A stretch of 64,000 bases of DNA from JBOFOR01 sp051654865 (lineage in GTDB: Bacteria > Bacillota > Clostridia > Peptostreptococcales > Peptostreptococcaceae): NCBI GenBank assembly GCA_051654865.1, contig JBOFYV010000013.1, forward strand, positions 58,716 through 122,715. The letters are read 5' to 3'. Numbering within the stretch: the first letter of the stretch is position 1; every line of letters starts with the position of its first letter. The translations under genes and the position numbers were made by a program. The notes beneath the pieces were generated by a model. It saw only the letters and a list, made by a program, of their open reading frames with translations, ran no database searches and was not told the origin of the DNA. Positions 16,613 through 25,962 of the stretch are shown here, piece by piece.

Positions 16613-17990
16613 GAAATCTATAGATATTAATACAAAAATTCTCTATACATATAAGATGAAACTATTCAATGAACTAATAAGATTAGTCTGGGAAGATAAT
16701 CTTGAAGATATAAATAACCTACCTACAAAAATTTTAGGTCAAGATATATACAAAAATTTCGATGAGGCAGCGATAGTAAACTTAATAAGAGTAATAATGG
16801 GGCTTGATCCAATGGAAAAAAGTAGTACTTCTATAAAAGATATGGTACTTGAGGCTATGAATTTAGAAATGGTGAATACACCAGTTATAAGTATTATTTC
16901 TGATGCATGTAATTCTTGCGAAGAAAAAAAAGAGTCATGTTTAGTAAAAGACAAGCATACAGATTGTAATAAGAGAAATGCTTGCAGTGCATGTGGTAAT
17001 TGTATATCTAAGTGTAACCTAGGAGCTATATCGGACAAGATACAGTTTATACCTGTAGTAAAACTACTGAAAGACCAAAATGTACCTGTATACGCAATAG
17101 TAGCACCAGCATTTGTGGGTCAGCTTGGTAAAAATATTTCACCTGGTAAGTTAAGGTCAGCATTAAAGTTAATTGGATTTGAGGATATGATAGAGGTTGC
17201 ATTGGCTGCTGAATTACTTACTGTAAAAGAAGCATATGAATACTGTAAACATATGAATAAAAACGAAGAGGGATATTTTATAACAAGTTGCTGCTGTCCA
17301 GTATGGGTAAGTTTAGTTCAAAGTAACTATCCTAAAATAGTACAAAACATCTCTCAATCAGTCTCACCAATGGTTGCTTGTGGAAGAATTATTAAAATTA
17401 TAAATCCAAAAGCTAAAGTTGTATTCATTGGGCCATGTACAGCCAAAAAAAAGGAAGCTACATTAGATGATGTAAAGGATAGTGTAGATTTTGTTCTTAC
17501 ATTTACAGAATTAGAGGAGATATTTAAATCTCTAGAAATATATTTAGAATCTCTAGATGACGATAAAAGAATGGAATCCTCATACTCAGGTAGAATATAT
17601 GGAAGAGCAGGCGGTGTAAGTGAGGCTATAAAGCTGTCAGCAAAACGTATAAATCCAAGTGTTAGATTTGAACAAGTGATATTTAATGGAATTGATGAAT
17701 GCAAAGAAGGTTTAGAAAAAGTAATAAATAAAGAAATTAATGCTACTTTTATTGAAGGAATGGGATGTATAGGCGGATGTGTAGGAGGACCTAAAAGAAT
17801 ATTAACAGTAGAAGAAGGAACATTACTTATAAATGAATACGGGGATGAGAGTGAAATGAAAACTCCTTATGAAAACATAAATACAATTCAATTGTTAACT
17901 AAATTAGGAATAGAAAGATTGGAATTCTTGGGAGAAAAAGAAGAAGAACAAATAATAAAAATATTTAGTAGAAATATAAAAGCGAAATAA
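16611..17990 (+). CDS. Monomeric [FeFe]-hydrogenase, group-B-like
   Basis: Iron-only hydrogenase of 459 residues catalysing H+/H2 interconversion in the cytoplasm. A ferredoxin-like domain contains C125xxCxxCxxxC plus an upstream Cys cluster near residues 100-120. The H-cluster motifs are TSCCCPVW (225-232), GPCTAKKKEA (274-283) and EGMGCIGGCVGGPK (382-395). All H-cluster cysteines are present. The extra Cys in L1 and the GPC and GMGC variants differ from classical HydA (TSCCPGW, MPC, MAC) and fit the poorly studied group B enzymes. There is no N-terminal 2Fe-2S domain. The electron donor is unknown. Confidence 0.88.
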   Translation: MKSIDINTKILYTYKMKLFNELIRLVWEDNLEDINNLPTKILGQDIYKNFDEAAIVNLIRVIMGLDPMEKSSTSIKDMVLEAMNLEMVNTPVISIISDACNSCEEKKESCLVKDKHTDCNKRNACSACGNCISKCNLGAISDKIQFIPVVKLLKDQNVPVYAIVAPAFVGQLGKNISPGKLRSALKLIGFEDMIEVALAAELLTVKEAYEYCKHMNKNEEGYFITSCCCPVWVSLVQSNYPKIVQNISQSVSPMVACGRIIKIINPKAKVVFIGPCTAKKKEATLDDVKDSVDFVLTFTELEEIFKSLEIYLESLDDDKRMESSYSGRIYGRAGGVSEAIKLSAKRINPSVRFEQVIFNGIDECKEGLEKVINKEINATFIEGMGCIGGCVGGPKRILTVEEGTLLINEYGDESEMKTPYENINTIQLLTKLGIERLEFLGEKEEEQIIKIFSRNIKAK

Positions 17991-18019
17991 TAAGTATTTG
18001 AACAAAGGAGATTTGGGGG

Positions 18020-18832
18020 ATGAAGAGAAAGCTAGGGTATATTGTATTGCCTATAATTATAGGTATATTATTAGGCATTGGTATAGTAGGTATAGAAGTT
18101 ATGGTAAATAGAGAAAATATAGAAACATCTAATTATCAAAAAAATGAGTTAACTAGCTTGATATATACTAAAACATTAAGTGAAATGATATGTGAATCAT
18201 CAAAAGAAGCATATAAGGGTCCAGGTCCTAGTGAAGGTAAAATAGCATATATAACAATTGATGATGGACCATCAAAATATACTAATCAAATATTAGATAT
18301 ATTGAAAGAAAATAATGTAAAAGCTACGTTTTTTTTGATTGATGGGAATATGAAAAAATATGAATCTGAAGTAAAAAGAATTGTTGAAGAGGGGAATAGT
18401 GTAGGATTTCATAGTGTAAGTCACGACAAGGAAGTATTGTATAAAACACCAGAAAATACTTTAGAAGAATTTAATACATGTAAAGAGACACTTAAAAGTA
18501 TAACTGGAAAAGAGTCAAGTTTAATAAGATTACCATATGGAAGCAAACCATATATGCCAGAATCTTCTAAAAAACTATTAGAAGCGAACAATTACTTAAT
18601 GTGGGATTGGAACTTGGATACAGAGGATTGGCGTGCAACTACGGATAAAATAGTGAGCAATGTACTTTATTACGGAAGAAATAGAGCTAACCTGGTTGTG
18701 CTTATGCATGAAAAAGAGCAAACAGTAGAAGCATTAGAAGGCATAATAAAAGTGTTAAGAGAAAGAGGATACACTATTTTACCTATAAAAGAAGAAACAC
18801 AGCCTAAGAACTTTTGGGATAAAAATTTATAA
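18020..18832 (+). CDS. Polysaccharide deacetylase
   Basis: NodB-domain carbohydrate esterase of 270 residues. An N-terminal membrane anchor or signal (residues 7-30) is followed by the catalytic motifs ITIDDGPS, GFHSVSHD, RLPYGSKP and the C-terminal LVVLMHE. It probably removes acetyl groups from cell-wall glycan outside the membrane. The gene follows the hydrogenase by 29 bases. A long non-coding leader begins soon after its stop codon. Confidence 0.9.
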   Translation: MKRKLGYIVLPIIIGILLGIGIVGIEVMVNRENIETSNYQKNELTSLIYTKTLSEMICESSKEAYKGPGPSEGKIAYITIDDGPSKYTNQILDILKENNVKATFFLIDGNMKKYESEVKRIVEEGNSVGFHSVSHDKEVLYKTPENTLEEFNTCKETLKSITGKESSLIRLPYGSKPYMPESSKKLLEANNYLMWDWNLDTEDWRATTDKIVSNVLYYGRNRANLVVLMHEKEQTVEALEGIIKVLRERGYTILPIKEETQPKNFWDKNL

Positions 18833-18890
18833 TAAATAAAATTAAAAAGTTACACAAAATATAAAATAGTATATATATTATTATAACTAA

Positions 18891-18920
18891 TTGACAATAA
18901 TAATAATAATTGGATATAAT
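18891..18920 (+). promoter_or_regulatory. Sigma-A promoter of the valS leader
   Basis: TTGACA at 18891 and TATAAT at 18915, separated by 18 bases and both perfect. They lie just upstream of the T-box leader. Confidence 0.82.
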
Positions 18921-18929
18921 TAAATAATA

Positions 18930-19197
18930 AATTATTATTAAATACTGTGATGAAGAGGAGTATATAAATACTACTAAAAGAGAGGAAGACTCATAGGCTG
19001 AGAGGTTTTCTTAGAATAGATTTATAGAAGGTAGCTTCGGAGTTTCTTAGCTGAACTAATAGTAAGCTTAGACGGTGAGAATCGTTAAAATCTACAGAGT
19101 GTCAGTATTGTTGCATATTTTTCAATACTGAAATTAAGGTGGTAACGCGAGCTTTTCGTCCTTATATAAGGATGAAGGGCTCTTTTTTATTATATAG
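18930..19197 (+). ncRNA. T-box leader of valS
   Basis: tRNA-sensing riboswitch. The T-box sequence AATTAAGGTGGTAACGCG lies at 19132-19149. It is followed by the terminator hairpin (GTCCTTATATAAGGAT core) and a run of T ending at 19197. Upstream is a structured stem I region from about 18945. Uncharged tRNA would stabilise the antiterminator and allow valS transcription. The valine assignment rests on the downstream gene; I did not fix the specifier codon (GTT at 19084 is one candidate). The left edge is approximate. Confidence 0.9.
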
Positions 19198-19236
19198 AAA
19201 AATAAATGAAATTATTATATATGAGGAGGAAACACA

Positions 19237-21900
19237 ATGGAAAATACTAATTTACCAAAAACGTATAATCCGAAAGATTTCGAATCTAGATTATACTCTA
19301 AGTGGGTTGAAGATGGACTATTTAAATCTAAACCAAACCCAAACAAGAAGCCATTTACAATAATGCTTCCGCCGCCAAACATAACAGGGCAATTACATAT
19401 GGGGCATGCTTTAGACCATACTTTACAAGATATACTTATAAGATGGAAGAGAATGGACGGATATGAAGCTTTATGGCAACCAGGAACAGACCATGCTTCT
19501 ATAGCTACAGAAGTTAAAGTTGTTGAAAGAATAAAGGAACAAGAAGGAAAAACTAAGTACGAATTAGGAAGAGAAGAATTCCTAAATAGAGCTATGGACT
19601 GGAGAAATGAATTTGGTAGAAAAATAGTAGACCAAATGAAGCAGTTAGGAGATTCTTGTGACTGGGATAGAGAAAGATTCACAATGGATGAAGGATGTAA
19701 CGAAGCTGTTACAGAGTTTTTCGTGAAACTTTACGAAAAAGGTCAAATATACAGAGGAAACAGAATAATAAACTGGTGTCCAGATTGTAAGACTACTTTA
19801 TCAGATGCAGAAGTTGAGCATGAAGAGCACGAAGGAAAGTTCTATCACATAAAGTACCCAATAAAAGATAGCAACGAATTCTTAGAAATAGCTACAACTA
19901 GACCAGAAACAATGTTAGGAGATACAGGTATAGCTGTAAATCCAGAAGATGAAAGATATAAGCATTTAATAGGTAAACATGCGATACTTCCAATGGTAGG
20001 AAGAGAATTAATAATTGTAGCTGATGATTACGTTGATTTAGAGTTCGGTACTGGTGCAGTTAAAATGACTCCAGCTCATGACCCTAACGATTTTGAAGTT
20101 GGTCAAAGACATGATCTTGAAAAAATAAACGTAATGAACGAAGATGGAACAATGAATAAGTTAGCTGGTAAATACGAAGGTATGGACAGATATGAGTGTA
20201 GAAAACAACTTATAGCTGACTTAGATGAAGCTGGATATATGATAGCAATAAAAGACCATAATCATAATGTTGGTTCTTGCTACAGATGTAGAACAGTAGT
20301 TGAGCCAAGATTATCAGATCAATGGTTCGTTAAAATGGATGAATTAGCTAAGCCTGCTTTAGATATATTAAAGAAAAAAGAATTAGAATTCGTACCAGAT
20401 AAGTTTGATAAAACATATTCTCAATGGTTAGAAAATATAAGAGATTGGTGTATATCTAGACAGTTATGGTGGGGTCACCAAATACCAGCTTACTACTGTC
20501 AAGAATGTGGTGAAGTAATAGTAGCTAAAGAAATGCCATCAGCTTGTAAGTGTGGACACACTGAATTTAAGCAAGATGAAGATGTACTAGATACTTGGTT
20601 CTCATCTGCATTATGGCCTTTCTCAACATTAGGATGGCCAAATAACACAGAAGAATTAAATTACTACTATCCAACAAGTGTACTTGTTACTGGATACGAT
20701 ATAATATTCTTCTGGGTAGTAAGAATGGCATTTGCAGGAATGTTCTGTATGGGAGAAACTCCATTTGAACACGTATTAATACATGGACTTGTTAGAGACT
20801 CTGAAGGTAGAAAAATGAGTAAATCTTTAGGAAATGGTATAGATCCATTAGAAGTAATAGACCAATACGGAGCAGATGCACTAAGATTCATGCTAGCAAC
20901 TGGAAATTCCCCAGGAAATGACATGAGATTCTATATGGAAAGAGTAGAAGCTTCAAGAAACTTCGCTAATAAATTATGGAATGCATCTAGATTTGTATTT
21001 ATGAATATAGATGAAGAAATTATGGCAGGAGTAACGAGAGAATCTGTAGAAGCTAATATGACTTTAGCTGATAAATGGATAATATCAAGAGCTAACAATG
21101 TTGTTAAAGAAGTTACTGACAATATGAATAAGTTTGACCTTGGTATAGCAGCTCAAAAGATATATGACTTTGCATGGTCTGAGTACTGTGACTGGTATAT
21201 AGAAATAGTTAAGCCGAGACTATACTCTGATGATAAGGCAGCTAAGCAAACTGCGTTATACACATTAACATATGTATTAGAAAAAATATTAAAGCTTCTT
21301 CACCCATATATGCCATTTATAACAGAAGAAATATACACTCACCTTCCAACAGTAGAAGGAAGTATAGTTGTAGCAGAGTTCCCTCACTACGCTGAAGCTG
21401 ATAACATGGCTAAGGAAGAAGAAATGATGAACTTAACAATGGATGGTATAAGAAATATAAGAAACGTTAGAGCTGAAATGAACGTACCACCATCAAAGAA
21501 AGCTAAAGTAATAATAGTTCCTACACATGATAAGAAGGAAGCTATGATATCTGGTAAGGATTACTTTGTAACATTAGCATCTGCATCAGTAGTTGAAATC
21601 GTTGAAGATGAAACTAACATACCTGAAGATGCAGTAAGTGTTGTTATAGAAGGTGTTAAGATATTCATACCACTTGATGAATTAGTAGATTTCTCTAAAG
21701 AACTAGATAGATTAAACAAAGAAAAAGCTAAATTAGAAGGCGAAATAAAGAGAGTTAACGGAAAACTTTCTAACCAAGGATTCTTAGCTAAAGCTCCAGA
21801 GAGTTTAGTTAATGAAGAAAAGGCAAAGAAAGAGAAGTTCGAAGAAATGATGAACTCTGTTGCAGAAAGAATTGCTAATATAGAAGCTAAAATGAATTAA
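19237..21900 (+). CDS. valS: Valyl-tRNA synthetase
   Basis: Class I aminoacyl-tRNA synthetase of 887 residues that charges tRNA-Val. The HIGH-type motif PPPNITGQLHMGH lies near residues 45-57 and KMSKS at 526-530. The editing domain lies between them, and the C-terminal coiled coil (about 820-887, Lys/Glu-rich) is typical of ValRS. GAGGAGG precedes the ATG. It is regulated by the T-box leader and ends in a terminator. Confidence 0.98.
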   Translation: MENTNLPKTYNPKDFESRLYSKWVEDGLFKSKPNPNKKPFTIMLPPPNITGQLHMGHALDHTLQDILIRWKRMDGYEALWQPGTDHASIATEVKVVERIKEQEGKTKYELGREEFLNRAMDWRNEFGRKIVDQMKQLGDSCDWDRERFTMDEGCNEAVTEFFVKLYEKGQIYRGNRIINWCPDCKTTLSDAEVEHEEHEGKFYHIKYPIKDSNEFLEIATTRPETMLGDTGIAVNPEDERYKHLIGKHAILPMVGRELIIVADDYVDLEFGTGAVKMTPAHDPNDFEVGQRHDLEKINVMNEDGTMNKLAGKYEGMDRYECRKQLIADLDEAGYMIAIKDHNHNVGSCYRCRTVVEPRLSDQWFVKMDELAKPALDILKKKELEFVPDKFDKTYSQWLENIRDWCISRQLWWGHQIPAYYCQECGEVIVAKEMPSACKCGHTEFKQDEDVLDTWFSSALWPFSTLGWPNNTEELNYYYPTSVLVTGYDIIFFWVVRMAFAGMFCMGETPFEHVLIHGLVRDSEGRKMSKSLGNGIDPLEVIDQYGADALRFMLATGNSPGNDMRFYMERVEASRNFANKLWNASRFVFMNIDEEIMAGVTRESVEANMTLADKWIISRANNVVKEVTDNMNKFDLGIAAQKIYDFAWSEYCDWYIEIVKPRLYSDDKAAKQTALYTLTYVLEKILKLLHPYMPFITEEIYTHLPTVEGSIVVAEFPHYAEADNMAKEEEMMNLTMDGIRNIRNVRAEMNVPPSKKAKVIIVPTHDKKEAMISGKDYFVTLASASVVEIVEDETNIPEDAVSVVIEGVKIFIPLDELVDFSKELDRLNKEKAKLEGEIKRVNGKLSNQGFLAKAPESLVNEEKAKKEKFEEMMNSVAERIANIEAKMN

Positions 21901-21910
21901 TATAATAAGG

Positions 21911-21942
21911 AAACATCTCCGTATCATACGGAGATGTTTTTT
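21911..21942 (+). terminator. Terminator of valS
   Basis: AAACATCTCCGTA / TACGGAGATGTTT stem with a short TCA loop, ending in six T. Confidence 0.92.
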
Positions 21943-22024
21943 ATTGTAACAGATAAAAAATTATATAGAGTGAAAAAAAAATTACTTTTGACTTGTGTAT
22001 ATAGTGTAAGGAGGTGGATGATTG

Positions 22025-22537
22025 TTGATTTATGAGGATAAAGCAGTTAATGATTTTATTAAATTAGCTGTTTCTAAACATTCTACAACAGTTGCTAGAA
22101 CTGCTTTTTCGTATCTTAAGAATGTATCTGATGCTGAGGATATTTCACAAGAAGTATTTTTAGCTTTACTACAAAAACAACCTAATTTTGAAAGTGAGGA
22201 ACATTTAAAGGCATGGTTGATTAGAGTTGCTATAAATAAGTGCAAGAACTATTTAAAAAGTAGTTGGTTTAAGAATAAGTGTGAATTAGTTGAGGATTTA
22301 CCTTATATGCCTAAGGAAGAAAGTGATGTTTTGGACGCAGTTTTAGGGTTGAAGACCAAGTATCGTATACCTATTCATTTATATTACTATGAGGGATACT
22401 CTATAAAAGAAATTTCTGAAATATTAGAAGAGCCTACCGCTACTGTGGGGACAAGGTTAGCTCGTGGACGCAAACAATTAAAAAAGATAATTGGAGGGGA
22501 TATTTGTGAAGAAAAATGTATACAAATCAGCCGTTGA
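22025..22537 (+). CDS. ECF-type RNA polymerase sigma factor
   Basis: Sigma-70 family, extracytoplasmic-function type, about 170 residues. Region 2 includes DAEDISQEVFLALL and AWLIRVAINKCKNYL. Region 4 is a helix-turn-helix with YSIKEISEILEEPTATVGTRLARGRKQL. Tandem TTG codons at 22022 and 22025 are possible starts; 22025 has the better spacing (8 bases) from AAGGAGGTGG. The 3' end overlaps the next gene by 32 bases, so translation is probably coupled to its anti-sigma factor. Confidence 0.9.
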   Translation: MIYEDKAVNDFIKLAVSKHSTTVARTAFSYLKNVSDAEDISQEVFLALLQKQPNFESEEHLKAWLIRVAINKCKNYLKSSWFKNKCELVEDLPYMPKEESDVLDAVLGLKTKYRIPIHLYYYEGYSIKEISEILEEPTATVGTRLARGRKQLKKIIGGDICEEKCIQISR

Positions 22538-23441
22538 TAAAATAAATTTTGATGAAAATTTAGATAGTAAAATAATAGATTACTTAAAAATAAATGGTTC
22601 AAAAGGGGAAAATGTAATGAAAAACAATAGTAAAAATAAAAGGAAGACTTCTATAGCAGCAGCTTGTGCTGTGTGTTTACTATCAGGAGCTACATATGCT
22701 TCTGTTATGAATTTTAGAGAGGTTTCACATGTACCAAATGGATTAGTAGCACAAACTAATAAGCAAGATGAGGGTAATACTAAAGACTTAGGTGAGGGGG
22801 AAAAGTTAACGGATACAAAGGAACAACGAGAACAAATGGAAAAAGGTAATGAGGGTTATAAGGTAGTATCAGAAGAAAAAGCAAATAGTAATGTAAAATG
22901 GAATAAAAAGACTATACTAAAGGATGCAACATCATCTTACAAGTCTGATGACAATAAAATATGGGAAGTTGATAAAGAAGCATCTGTAAGTATGATGACT
23001 GAGTATGTATATGATGATTATAAAACAGCATTAGATGATGCTAATATGCCAAATATTATGAAAAATTTACTTTCTAAAGTTAAAATAAATGAAGAGGTTA
23101 CTGTAGATGAGTACTATACAGAGGAAAGTACAGAGATTATAAGAAAAGTAGTAACAGGTGAATTTGACTATAAAACTGGGAATATGAACGTTGAAGTATC
23201 TAAACATATAAATAATGATGGTGTATCGGTTATAACTGATATAAATGAAGTTACTAATCAAAGGGAATATGAAACTAAGGATGGTACATTATATAGACTT
23301 AGTGACAGTGTTGATAGTAAAGTTTCAAAAACTACAACTATTATATCAAAAGGGGATTATTATTTAATAATTCAATTTAAAAATTTAGATGATAAAGATA
23401 TAGAAACTCTATTAGAAAACATAGATTTATCTACAATATAA
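22506..23441 (+). CDS. Putative anti-sigma factor, membrane-spanning
   Basis: Protein of 311 residues. The N-terminal 45 residues are cytoplasmic and charged, a single membrane helix lies near residues 50-65 (IAAACAVCLLSGATYASV), and a large extracytoplasmic domain contains a long Lys/Glu-rich linker. This is the layout of anti-sigma factors paired with ECF sigma factors, and the gene overlaps the sigma gene. No conserved anti-sigma motif is plain. The start is GTG 22506, 7 bases after GGAGGGG. The signal sensed is unknown. Confidence 0.72.
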   Translation: MKKNVYKSAVDKINFDENLDSKIIDYLKINGSKGENVMKNNSKNKRKTSIAAACAVCLLSGATYASVMNFREVSHVPNGLVAQTNKQDEGNTKDLGEGEKLTDTKEQREQMEKGNEGYKVVSEEKANSNVKWNKKTILKDATSSYKSDDNKIWEVDKEASVSMMTEYVYDDYKTALDDANMPNIMKNLLSKVKINEEVTVDEYYTEESTEIIRKVVTGEFDYKTGNMNVEVSKHINNDGVSVITDINEVTNQREYETKDGTLYRLSDSVDSKVSKTTTIISKGDYYLIIQFKNLDDKDIETLLENIDLSTI

Positions 23442-23469
23442 TGATAATAAATTTAAACACTTATAATAT

Positions 23470-23517
23470 AAAAGCTGCATCTTTGAGATATTTAGAGATG
23501 CAGCTTTTAAAATTTTT
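23470..23517 (+). terminator. Terminator of the sigma/anti-sigma pair
   Basis: AAAAGCTGCATCT and its complement form a 13-bp stem with a 13-base loop. A T-rich stretch follows after AAAA. Confidence 0.75.
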
Positions 23518-23593
23518 CTTCACCTTGGTATAATACTAAGGTATATAATGATATTAAGAACAGATTATACAACAATAAATTAGGAGTGATATT

Positions 23594-24241
23594 TTGCGGT
23601 CAAAAAAACAATTCATAAAGAGTATTGGATTAGTAATATTAGGCTCATCTATTTTGGCATTTGGAAGTTATAACTTCAACTATCAAAACAGCGTTACAGA
23701 AGGTGGAGTATTAGGATTAATACTTTTAATTAAAAATATATTTGATATATCTCCATCCATAACAAGTTTAATTATAGACTTATCTTTATTCGTGCTAGGA
23801 TCTAGATTCTTTGGAAAAAGATTTTTATTATATTCTTTATTATCTACAGTGACATTCTCTACAACATACAAGATATGGGAAAGTATAGGTTTTTTAGTTC
23901 CTAGTCTTACTGATAATATGCTTATAGCAAGTGTGCTTGCAGGTATTGGAGTAGGTATAGGTGTAGGGTTAGTAGTTAGAGGTGGAGGAGCTGCTGGAGG
24001 AGATGATGTTATTGCACTTTTAGTAAGTAGATTTACTAAGTTTAAAATAAACCAAGTTTATTTAATTACAGATGCAATAGTTTTAATCATGTCATTAGTT
24101 TATTTAGACTTTAAACAGGTATTTTTCTCTATAATAGCAGTTACTATAAGTGGAAAAATTATAAGTATGCTTCATATTGAGAATAATGAAGAAGAGACTG
24201 ATAAAAAAGATGAATATATAGAAGAAAACATAGTATTATAA
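23594..24241 (+). CDS. YitT/DUF161-like membrane protein
   Basis: Integral membrane protein of 215 residues with about five hydrophobic helices. The sequence FGSYNFNYQNSVTEGGVLGL and the glycine-rich segment GVGLVVRGGGAAGGDDVIAL fit the YitT family. It lacks the C-terminal DUF2179 domain of full-length YitT and ends in an acidic tail. Function is unknown. The start is TTG 23594, 6 bases after AGGAGTGAT; no closer ATG fits. Confidence 0.8.
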   Translation: MRSKKQFIKSIGLVILGSSILAFGSYNFNYQNSVTEGGVLGLILLIKNIFDISPSITSLIIDLSLFVLGSRFFGKRFLLYSLLSTVTFSTTYKIWESIGFLVPSLTDNMLIASVLAGIGVGIGVGLVVRGGGAAGGDDVIALLVSRFTKFKINQVYLITDAIVLIMSLVYLDFKQVFFSIIAVTISGKIISMLHIENNEEETDKKDEYIEENIVL

Positions 24242-24250
24242 ATATAAAGG

Positions 24251-24276
24251 CTATGAGTATATATCTCATAGTTTTT
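24251..24276 (+). terminator. Terminator of the YitT-like gene
   Basis: CTATGAG / CTCATAG stem with a 7-base AT loop, then five T. Confidence 0.8.
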
Positions 24277-24309
24277 ATATGTACATAAATATGGAAAGAG
24301 GAAAGGTAT

Positions 24310-25122
24310 ATGAAGGAGTATTATAAAATTGGTGAAATATCCAAGATATACGGAATAGGAAGAGACTCACTAATGTACTATGAAGAGTTGGGAATACTAA
24401 AGCCATTTAGAGATAGTAATGGGTATCGAATGTACAAAATCTCAGATATATGGATACTAAACTTAATAAAAGAGCTTAGAAGCTTAAATTTTCCTATGAA
24501 AAAAATAAAAGAGTATCTAGATGATAGAAATATAGAAAATACTAATAAAATATTGAATGAAGAAATAATGCTAATAAATAGAAAGATAGAAGAATTTATA
24601 GAACATAAAAAAGATATAATGAAGAGATTAGAAGCTATAAATGAAGCTAAAAATATAACTAAGCTAAATGAAATAGAATTGATTTATATAGGGAAAAGAA
24701 AAGCCTTAAAGCTTAATGCAGATATAAAAAAAGATGAAGAATTTGACTTCTTAATTCAAAAATTACAAAAAGAATATGAAAATAGATTTAATATATTAGG
24801 TAAAAATAATATAGGCGCAACTTTCTGCTTAGATAAAGTAAAACAAGATATTTACAATGAGTATAAAGCGGTATTTTGCTTTTTAGAAGATGATGAGCAA
24901 ATTTATAATATAATAGTTGATGAAGGATATTATGTGACTTTGACTTATAAAGGAACATATAAAAATAATAGATATCATTTGAAAGATATGTTTGATTATA
25001 TAGAAGATAAAGGATATAAAATTTTAAAAGATCCTATAGAAATATATAAAATAGATATACATGAAACAGGTAATGAGGATGAATTTATCACTGAAATACA
25101 AATACCTGTTACCATAGATTAA
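24310..25122 (+). CDS. MerR-family regulator with effector-binding domain
   Basis: BmrR-type transcription factor of 270 residues. The N-terminal MerR helix-turn-helix and wing (YYKIGEISKIYGIGRDSLMYYEELGIL, about 3-35) are followed by a dimerisation coiled coil (about 75-120). A C-terminal GyrI-like effector domain ends in TEIQIPV. Such proteins activate genes, often efflux pumps, on binding hydrophobic compounds. No pump gene is adjacent, so the target is unknown. Confidence 0.9.
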   Translation: MKEYYKIGEISKIYGIGRDSLMYYEELGILKPFRDSNGYRMYKISDIWILNLIKELRSLNFPMKKIKEYLDDRNIENTNKILNEEIMLINRKIEEFIEHKKDIMKRLEAINEAKNITKLNEIELIYIGKRKALKLNADIKKDEEFDFLIQKLQKEYENRFNILGKNNIGATFCLDKVKQDIYNEYKAVFCFLEDDEQIYNIIVDEGYYVTLTYKGTYKNNRYHLKDMFDYIEDKGYKILKDPIEIYKIDIHETGNEDEFITEIQIPVTID

Positions 25123-25174
25123 GTATCATAAAAATATGATATAATTAAAATAATTAAATATTAGGAGGGGCAAA

Positions 25175-25798
25175 ATGGCAGGAAATTTATTTGGGAAAAT
25201 AGCGGCAGATACACTTGGATTATCAGATATAGGTAAAATAATAGATCCAAAAGACTTTGATAAAGTAGACGGTGACGATTATATAATGCACGAAGATGGA
25301 GAAAGAATATTTTTTGTGATAAAGTCAAAGTCAGATGAGTATGTATTTACAAATAGAGGGTTGTTACATGTGGATGGTGCTAATGCAGTAAGTAAGAAAA
25401 GAACTGTAAGAAGACATGAATTCTACTACGAAAGAGTACACACTGTATCATTAGAAACAGCTGGTACTGTTGACTTAGATATAGAAATAAAGTTTAGCTT
25501 TGGCAATAAAAACTTTAGTATAGACGTAGATAAAAAACAACTAGAACAATTAAAAGATTTATATAAAGCACTAGTAGAAATAGGAACAATTCAAGGAATA
25601 AATAATACAAGTATAGAAGATGGTCACAATAGTTTAAAAATGGCTAATGATGCAATATCAAGAGCTGCAATACAAGGTAATGCAACTGAAATAGTAAAAG
25701 AAATAACAAGCTTTAACTTTGATTGGACGCAAAACTTAAGAAAAGCATACAGCAACAAAGACTTTAGCGAAGTGTTTGAAAAGTATATAAATAATTAA
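25175..25798 (+). CDS. PH-domain protein, YvbH-like
   Basis: Soluble protein of 207 residues. The first 130 form a bacterial pleckstrin-homology domain (DGERIFFVIKSKSDEYVFTN through FSFGNKNFSIDV). A helical C-terminal segment resembles the YvbH oligomerisation region. The cellular role of this family is not known. A GGAGGGG site precedes the ATG. It follows the MerR gene by 52 bases and could share its transcript. Confidence 0.82.
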   Translation: MAGNLFGKIAADTLGLSDIGKIIDPKDFDKVDGDDYIMHEDGERIFFVIKSKSDEYVFTNRGLLHVDGANAVSKKRTVRRHEFYYERVHTVSLETAGTVDLDIEIKFSFGNKNFSIDVDKKQLEQLKDLYKALVEIGTIQGINNTSIEDGHNSLKMANDAISRAAIQGNATEIVKEITSFNFDWTQNLRKAYSNKDFSEVFEKYINN

Positions 25799-25824
25799 TA
25801 AAATTATTATTTATAAAATGGAAA

Positions 25825-25869
25825 GAACGGTATTATGAGTATTTAAAAACTTATACTACCGTTTTTTTA
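25825..25869 (+). terminator. Terminator of the PH-domain gene
   Basis: A 15-bp imperfect stem (AACGGTATTATGAGT with ACTTATACTACCGTT), followed by seven T. Confidence 0.85.
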
Positions 25870-25876
25870 TTTATAA

Positions 25877-25905
25877 CTTAAGAAATCTTAAGAATTGCTT
25901 ATAAT
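25877..25905 (+). promoter_or_regulatory. Tandem repeat promoter of the VanY-like operon
   Basis: Two head-to-tail 10-base repeats, CTTAAGAAAT (25877) and CTTAAGAATT (25887). TATAAT is at 25900, so the first CTTAAG sits where a -35 element would be, 17 bases away. Direct repeats replacing the -35 are typical of activation by OmpR-family regulators. One such regulator is encoded two genes downstream, so autoregulation is likely but unproven. Confidence 0.7.
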
Positions 25906-25962
25906 TTGGTTAATATCTATCGTCTAAAATAGACTCATCAATAGAACAAGGAGAAGATAGAT

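Noticed and set aside
19139..19363. Open frame starting in the T-box sequence
   Set aside because: It runs through the T-box terminator and into valS out of frame; the region is explained by the riboswitch.
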